A program made the translations under genes and the position numbers. 64,000 bases of DNA, taken from Prillingera fragicola (lineage: Eukaryota; Basidiomycota; Tremellomycetes; Trichosporonales; Trichosporonaceae). The stretch lies in contig BEDY01000001.1 in NCBI GenBank assembly GCA_002335605.1, positions 1,798,001-1,862,000 of the forward strand, written 5' to 3'. The stretch's first letter is position 1. Every line of letters starts with the position of its first letter. A model generated the notes under the pieces. That model did not search any database and was not told where the DNA came from. It saw only the letters and a list, made by a program, of their open reading frames with translations. This document shows, piece by piece, positions 58,941 to 64,000 of the stretch.

Positions 58941-59235
58941 TAAATGCCTAGTTTTCACAAACTGTCGCGCGTGTAAATGCGCAGCTGAGGCATTGGTAGC
59001 GGCGCTAGGTATAGACTGTAGGCCTGGCGATGTAAGGGACAACTTGTCCGTCATTATTGTGGCTTTATGATTGCCGTAGCATATGGACAATTGGACTGTA
59101 GAGATGTGCTGATAACGGAAGCAAACGCGGACTTCACCGATCGTTGGTTCGTAAGAAAGTCGGCCGATCACAGGTCGACGCTTTCACAACATTTGTCATC
59201 CATTTCTTCTTCGCCCTTCAAGCCTAACTTTCATC

Positions 59236-60308
59236 ATGGCGCAACCTCTGGACACACCAGTGTCACGGCGACTGTCGTCTGTCAAGAACATTATCATTGT
59301 CCTTTCTGGCAAGGGTGGGTGCGCAGCGTCTGGACTCAAAACTAACGAGCAGGTGGCGTTGGCAAGTCGTCCTCCTCGGTTCAGCTCGCACTCTCTCTTT
59401 TGAATCAGAGCCCCACCACCCGCGTGGGCCTTCTTGACTTGGATCTCACGGGCCCTTCCCTGCCACGCATGGTCGGCCTCGATGTACCAGAGGCCTCCGT
59501 TCACCAGTCGTCTGCAGGATGGGTGCCCGTGTACGTTGACCGCGAGCGGCGACTGGGTGTCATGAGTATTGGCTTTCTCTTGAAAAATCGCGGCGACTCT
59601 GTTGTCTGGCGCGGCCCGAAGAAGGACGGCATGATTCGACAGTTTCTGTCCGAGGTTCGATGGGGCGACCTCGACTATCTGGTCATAGACACGCCACCCG
59701 GTACTTCGGACGAGCACATTTCTCTAATGACACACCTCCACCCGTTGTTCACTCCTACACCCGAGCGCCCTACAACTCCGGCTGCCGTCCTCATCAGCAC
59801 ACCACAGACGACTGCTCTTAACGACACGTTGAAGTCTCTGTCGTTCACCCGCAAGCTTGCTCTTCCTGTGACTGGCTTCGTGGAGAACATGTCCGGATAC
59901 GTTTGCCCATGCTGCGGCGAGATCAGCGATTGCTTCGGACGAGGAGGTGGCGAGGCTATGGCGCAGCGCGAAGGAATCGAGTTTCTTGGACGCGTCCCCA
60001 TCGACACTGCGCTTGTGACCCTCTTGGATGCTGTGTCCAAGGGCGAGGTTCCTGCTGCTGACATTGCCGCCCAGGCCGCGGCCCAGGCAAATGGTAATGG
60101 CCAGACGAATGGCACTGGAGATGCATCGAACGGCGACGTTGCGACCGGCAGCAACGGCCAGGCGTCCGATTTCCCGCTCCTCGACAAGTACCTGGCAACA
60201 ACATCGTCCCAGGTTTGGTCTGACATTGCCAAGCAGGTTGTCACGGCCATTGACAGCCGCCGGGACAGCATCACCAAGCGTCTCACTGAGCCCGCGCAAT
60301 CCTCATAA
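59236..60308 (+). CDS. CFD1: Cytosolic Fe-S cluster assembly P-loop ATPase Cfd1 (NUBP2)
   Basis: Exons 59236-59314 and 59353-60308 give 344 residues ([20 protein letters not shown]). With Nbp35 it forms the scaffold of the cytosolic iron-sulfur assembly pathway. The intron splits the deviant Walker A, SGKGGVGKSS. Other Mrp/NBP35 motifs are [54 protein letters not shown] and [16 protein letters not shown], whose CPCC cysteines hold the bridging cluster. No N-terminal Cys motif is present, which separates it from Nbp35/NUBP1. A Gly/Asn/Thr-rich insert (residues about 285-310) near the C-terminus is an unusual low-complexity loop. It lies 295 bp after SPE2 in the same direction. Confidence 0.95.
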
Positions 60309-60462
60309 GCATTTCATAGTTGTACGCATTGAAAGAGGCTCGCAGTGGTTAGAGTTGTGTTATGCATTGCAATGTACATCTTCCTGGTGGGTCCCGCCGA
60401 GATCGCAGACGAGGACGACCACATGCCCTGCTTCTATCTTCCTTCTTCTGCGCAAAAAGCTT

Positions 60463-61297
60463 TTAACTCCAGAACCGGCTGAGACGGGTCTTGATGCCCT
60501 CCCAGTTGTCAACCGCTGGCCTAACATCGAGGTAAAAAGACATGGCTCCAGGCCTGTTAGGGTCGGTTTTCCCAGTGTAAAAGTCGATCACATAGCGGAC
60601 CTGAGTGCCGCACCGGTCAACAATCCAGTCATGACGGTCAAAGGGGGGAGTGTATCTGGTCGTCAGTGCGTTTCACTTTCCAATTAACCTACCCAAGAGC
60701 CGTCTTGATCCACGCCTTGGGAGTACGGTCCTGGGGCCGTCCCACAAAGCTGCTGAGTCGGGGACCACCGCAACGGTCGGCACCCATGTGTGCTTCCCAG
60801 GCGAGGACCTCCTCCCACGCTTTTTCGTTCACCGCGTTATGAATGGGGACAATGGTGCGCATATCGGCAACTCGCGGGTTATGCTGCTTGCGTAGCATGG
60901 CGTTGAAGAACTGCTGCTCGGAGGGGTACACCCAGTTACCGGTTGCTTCTCCGTCGGCAGCTTTCGGCTGAGGTTCCTGCTCTGCGTTGTGACGGTACTC
61001 GCTGCCAGCGGCACGAGGAATGGTCGAGATTTCGCGGTCTACGCTGAGTGATGCCGGCCCATATGTGGCCTTGGCCTCGGGAGCTGCAGGAGCGGCCTTC
61101 ATCGGATGCTGCTGCTGCTGCTGCTCTGCCTTGAGCCAGACGGACCGCGCAGAATCGCTGACTGGGCATGCGTCCACACCATCTGGAACGGGGGGGTGGT
61201 CGGCTGGTAAGTCGGACGCCACGGGCGTTGCAGAGCTTGAAGGTACTGCCTGCTGGGGAGCAGCGGTCTCAGACTCGGAGGCAAGTGACCAGCGCAT
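60463..61297 (-). CDS. CYC3: Cytochrome c heme lyase (holocytochrome c synthase)
   Basis: Exons 60693-61297 and 60463-60655 encode 265 residues. The enzyme attaches heme to apocytochrome c in the mitochondrial intermembrane space. A disordered N-terminus contains a heme-regulatory-type Cys-Pro motif ([13 protein letters not shown]) and a short polyglutamine run. The catalytic domain begins [20 protein letters not shown] and continues [20 protein letters not shown], with the heme-ligand histidine in IPIHN-equivalent VPIHNAVNE; then [20 protein letters not shown], and across the intron [20 protein letters not shown] and [10 protein letters not shown]. No classical presequence is evident, as known for this family. 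Fungi may have separate lyases for c and c1; the sequence does not decide between them. It shares a 231-bp divergent promoter with the Far11 gene. Confidence 0.94.
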
Positions 61298-61528
61298 GAT
61301 GATTATTGTGAAGAGAGACCTATGACCGCCCAGAGATTACAAGTCCATAATCTCGACTTTTGAGCGGAAGCAAAGTTGAGAAGCGTGGTCATTTGGTGCG
61401 GGGCCTCGAACCTTGCGCGAGCTCATTACCCGTGGTAGTGAACGTCTTGCTTCTCGCAATCCATTCATTCATTGATAGCTTGCCGCAAAGGCTCGCCAGT
61501 AAACATCATCTCAATCAATCAAGGCGTC
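61298..61528. promoter_or_regulatory. Divergent promoter of CYC3 and FAR11
   Basis: 231 bp between starts at 61297 (minus) and 61529 (plus). No element is assigned. Confidence 0.45.
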
Positions 61529-64000
61529 ATGCCCCGGCCACGTTCCGGAGGCGAAATCAACGGACCAGGCGGCGCACGGGATGGCATGCCCCGCGACGAC
61601 CTGCCCGACTCACAAGACAGCATGACCTTGGGTCAACTCCGGGCTCAGCCAGCACAGTTTGGCAAACAGAAGGTATGCTCTTGTTCTTGGATAATAGCTC
61701 ATTGCCCACAGAGCCAGGTCTTTGGCTTCAAGTATGACGACACAGACACGCTCATGACCGAGCTCGACGAGTTCTACCCGTACATTGAGATGGGTCACGT
61801 TGCGCAGAATCCAAGCCGGTTTGAGGGATCTTTTGATGGAGGTGCGTTCAGTCGAGTTAACAGTATACTAACCAGGCAGACTGGACAACGGCACGTCTGC
61901 AGAAGAGGCGCAACTACGTGGAGAAGCAGCTTGAGCGATTGGAAAGTCCCGTCAACGACACTCGGCGAGCTGCGCAAGGCCGACTACTTTATTTGCTTCA
62001 AGGTGCGTGTTGGTCGAAGATGAAACTGACGGAAGGTTGCTTTGCGGAGACTACTTCGTCAGAAATGCAGTTGAAATGGATCAAGGAGAACGCTCAGCTT
62101 ATTCGTTCGGTTGATGGCGTTTCGACACTGGTTTACAGCCTGAGAGACGCTGCGTCCCGTTACGATGCCACCGAGTATGTAAGCTCTACATATTATTGCT
62201 AACAACAGCGTGCTTGATAAGCCGGCTGCAGCTACCCGTGAACGCTCAGGCTCATCAAACCTCGTGCCCGTCGACCCCTATGACGTCCACTCTGCCGAGC
62301 TCATGGACGTCTTGGCCATGCTGTATTTCATGGTCGAAGTGTTCCGCAAGGATCCCACATTTGGAGATGAGCTAAGTGAGTGGCTGCTAATGAATAGCGC
62401 TGACAAGTAGTGGCCATGAACCCTCCTCTTCCCCTCATCCTAGTCGGCATGGTGGCGGGTCTGAAGGACCGCATGGTGCCTAAAGGCTACCCCGTGAAGG
62501 TACGGCCGTGGAATGATGAGTGAGACTAACTGGAACAGAAAGTGCTGCTGCTTCTTTGGAAGACTCTGCTGGCGTGTCTCGGTGGCATGCGCGAGGTGGC
62601 CAAGACTAAGGCGCTCTCCCGCGAACTGGCTGGGTTGGCTCCGGAGCGCAAAGGTGAGACTCCTTCAGAGCCGCGCTGACGAACTTCAGACTTTGCAAAA
62701 GCAACTCCTATGGACGTGGCTAGCTGGCGCAAGGACACTGCTACAAAGTATCCCACCTTTGACCCCCCACCGACCTTTGCCGATGGAGTTCCTCTGCCTA
62801 CAGAAGCATTGGCAGATAGTGTAAAGCCACTACCTGCTCGATCGAACTATCACTCAACAGAAATTCCCGGGACAGCCTCTACATTCTCAAATGGAGCCTC
62901 AGGACAATCTATGCCCCAGCCCGGAACGCCGGCACCCACTCCTCCCCAGACGCCTCAGCAGCGACCCAAAAAATTGCAGTTTCAGACAGATCCCTCAAGG
63001 CCGTTCGTCTTCCCATACTCGCAAACATCCGCGGGGCCACCCGCTAGCCTCGTTCCGTATGCTATTGCCGAGGCTGACAAGCTGTACACCTCACGGTTGT
63101 TTGTCTCCTTGGGCTTGTATCAGCTATGGCAGGCCAGGGAGGACTGCCTGCGTGACGAGCGTGGTCTCGGCCCAACCGGCCTTATTGGCTTTTCTTCGCT
63201 GAATCTCGACGAGGATCAGGATGAAGCTGCGGAGGAGGCACTGCGACGTGACTGGGAGTACGAGGAGGAGGAACACCGGGCCGAGGCAAAGGGTGACGAG
63301 GAAGGTGTCAAACTTGCCAAGGAGAAGCGCGCAGCAGCGAGTCGGTTGTATCGCGTTGAAGTACTATACGTAAGTCATTTCTGCGTAGTGTGTACTGACT
63401 TCAGCGCTCAATGCTCCCCATGATGCAGAACACAGTCATTGTGCTGCTAAAACTCCTTTTGGCTACGGTCACCGGAACTGGTAACCAACCGCCACCGCAG
63501 ATGGCCAACGCGATGGGTCAAGGGCTCGCCTCCCCGTCGCAGGAGATGCCTCGTGAGTGCTTGGCAGTTCTATGGTCGCGTCCTTCGAAGGCTGACATGC
63601 CGCAGCACCGCAAGAGCTTCCTCCTCCCACCAAAGAGGAAGTTGACATAGCCCGTCATCGCGAGATCACATCCAAGGCCGTTTCTGCGGTGATGCTGCTT
63701 CTTCTCAAGTGGTTCAAAGCGTCTCGTGCGTGCAGGACCATGTATTATGCTGATCCTCAGATATCCTGAAGTTCCACTACTTGACTCAGCTATTGCTTGA
63801 CTCCAACTACCTGGTGCTCGTACTGAAGATCTTTGGATTGCAAGAGATCTCGTCAATGGTTCAGACAAAGAACGAGATGCCCGACTGCAGCTTCTTCCGC
63901 TACCTGCACTTGAATGCCTCGCGCACTCCAGCTGCCCAGCAGGCTGAAGCTGCTCCAGCACCGCAGAATGAGGACACCATAACAGAGGAGGGCGAGGAGG
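61529..64000 (+). CDS. FAR11: STRIPAK subunit Far11/STRIP1, N-terminal part (truncated by window end)
   Basis: The start at 61529 (MPRPRSGGEINGPGGARDGM) opens exon 61529-61672, which splices to SQVFGFKYDDTDTLMTELDE and FYPYIEMGHVAQNPSRFEGS. This is the N1221 signature of STRIP1/STRIP2 (FAM40), Neurospora HAM-2, Sordaria PRO22 and yeast Far11. Many short introns follow. Later segments include WTTALQKRRNYVEKQLERLE, DPYDVHSAELMDVLAMLYFM, MAMNPPLPLILVGMVAGLKD and KFHYLTQLLLDSNYLVLVLK with FLLP-type DUF3402 features just beginning. A Pro-rich linker (PGTPAPTPPQTPQQRPKK) and an acidic coiled segment (DEAAEEALRRDWEYEEEEHR) lie between. The subunit scaffolds the PP2A-striatin complex that controls septation, cell fusion and pheromone arrest. 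The coding region continues past base 64000. Confidence 0.9.

Noticed and set aside
1..64000. CRISPR arrays, insertion sequences, operon-type ribosome binding sites
   Set aside because: The window is eukaryotic nuclear DNA; the only tandem array (34284-34372) has no spacers.

Overview
The window is nuclear DNA of a basidiomycete yeast, most likely a tremellomycete of the Trichosporonales type. I infer this from the GC-rich, compact gene layout and from the introns: they are numerous, mostly 34-50 nt, use GTNNGT donors and carry a CTGAC/CTAAC branch point just before the acceptor. Proteins are intron-interrupted throughout, so most open reading frames are only exons. No rRNA, tRNA, transposon or CRISPR array was recognised.

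Layout. 1-9 kb: the N-terminal part of a NUDCD1-like gene (cut by the window edge) diverges from a large AT-hook protein; then a fungal bZIP factor and a TRAPPC13-like trafficking subunit. 9-10.8 kb: mitochondrial citrate synthase (minus strand). 12-20.2 kb: four genes in two back-to-back divergent pairs (Baeyer-Villiger monooxygenase / cupin; amino-acid permease / Zn2Cys6 regulator), the best candidate for a small catabolic or specialised-metabolism cluster. 20.3-25.5 kb: a vWA-domain membrane-anchored protein, chaperonin CCT5 and an Alba-like protein. 25.7-27.5 kb: a secreted, probably GPI-anchored alpha-amylase.

27.5-41 kb is gene-poor: a VSB1-like SLC26/STAS/cNMP-domain transporter is flanked by 2.8 kb and about 5 kb without convincing genes. 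The second gap holds a perfect 19-bp tandem repeat and a CA microsatellite and leads into a C2H2 zinc-finger factor.

41-64 kb is dense housekeeping sequence: EFL1 (60S maturation GTPase), ASF1 (histone chaperone, with a 6-nt microexon) divergent from TRM1 (tRNA m2,2G26 methyltransferase, with a likely mitochondrial alternative start), a one-pass membrane protein of unknown role divergent from a second Zn2Cys6 factor, a DEP-RGS regulator of G-protein signalling, S-adenosylmethionine decarboxylase, the Fe-S scaffold CFD1, cytochrome c heme lyase, and the N-terminal part of a STRIPAK subunit (Far11/STRIP1) cut by the window end.

Head-to-head promoters are a recurring feature. Apart from the 12-20 kb group, neighbouring genes do not obviously share a pathway.
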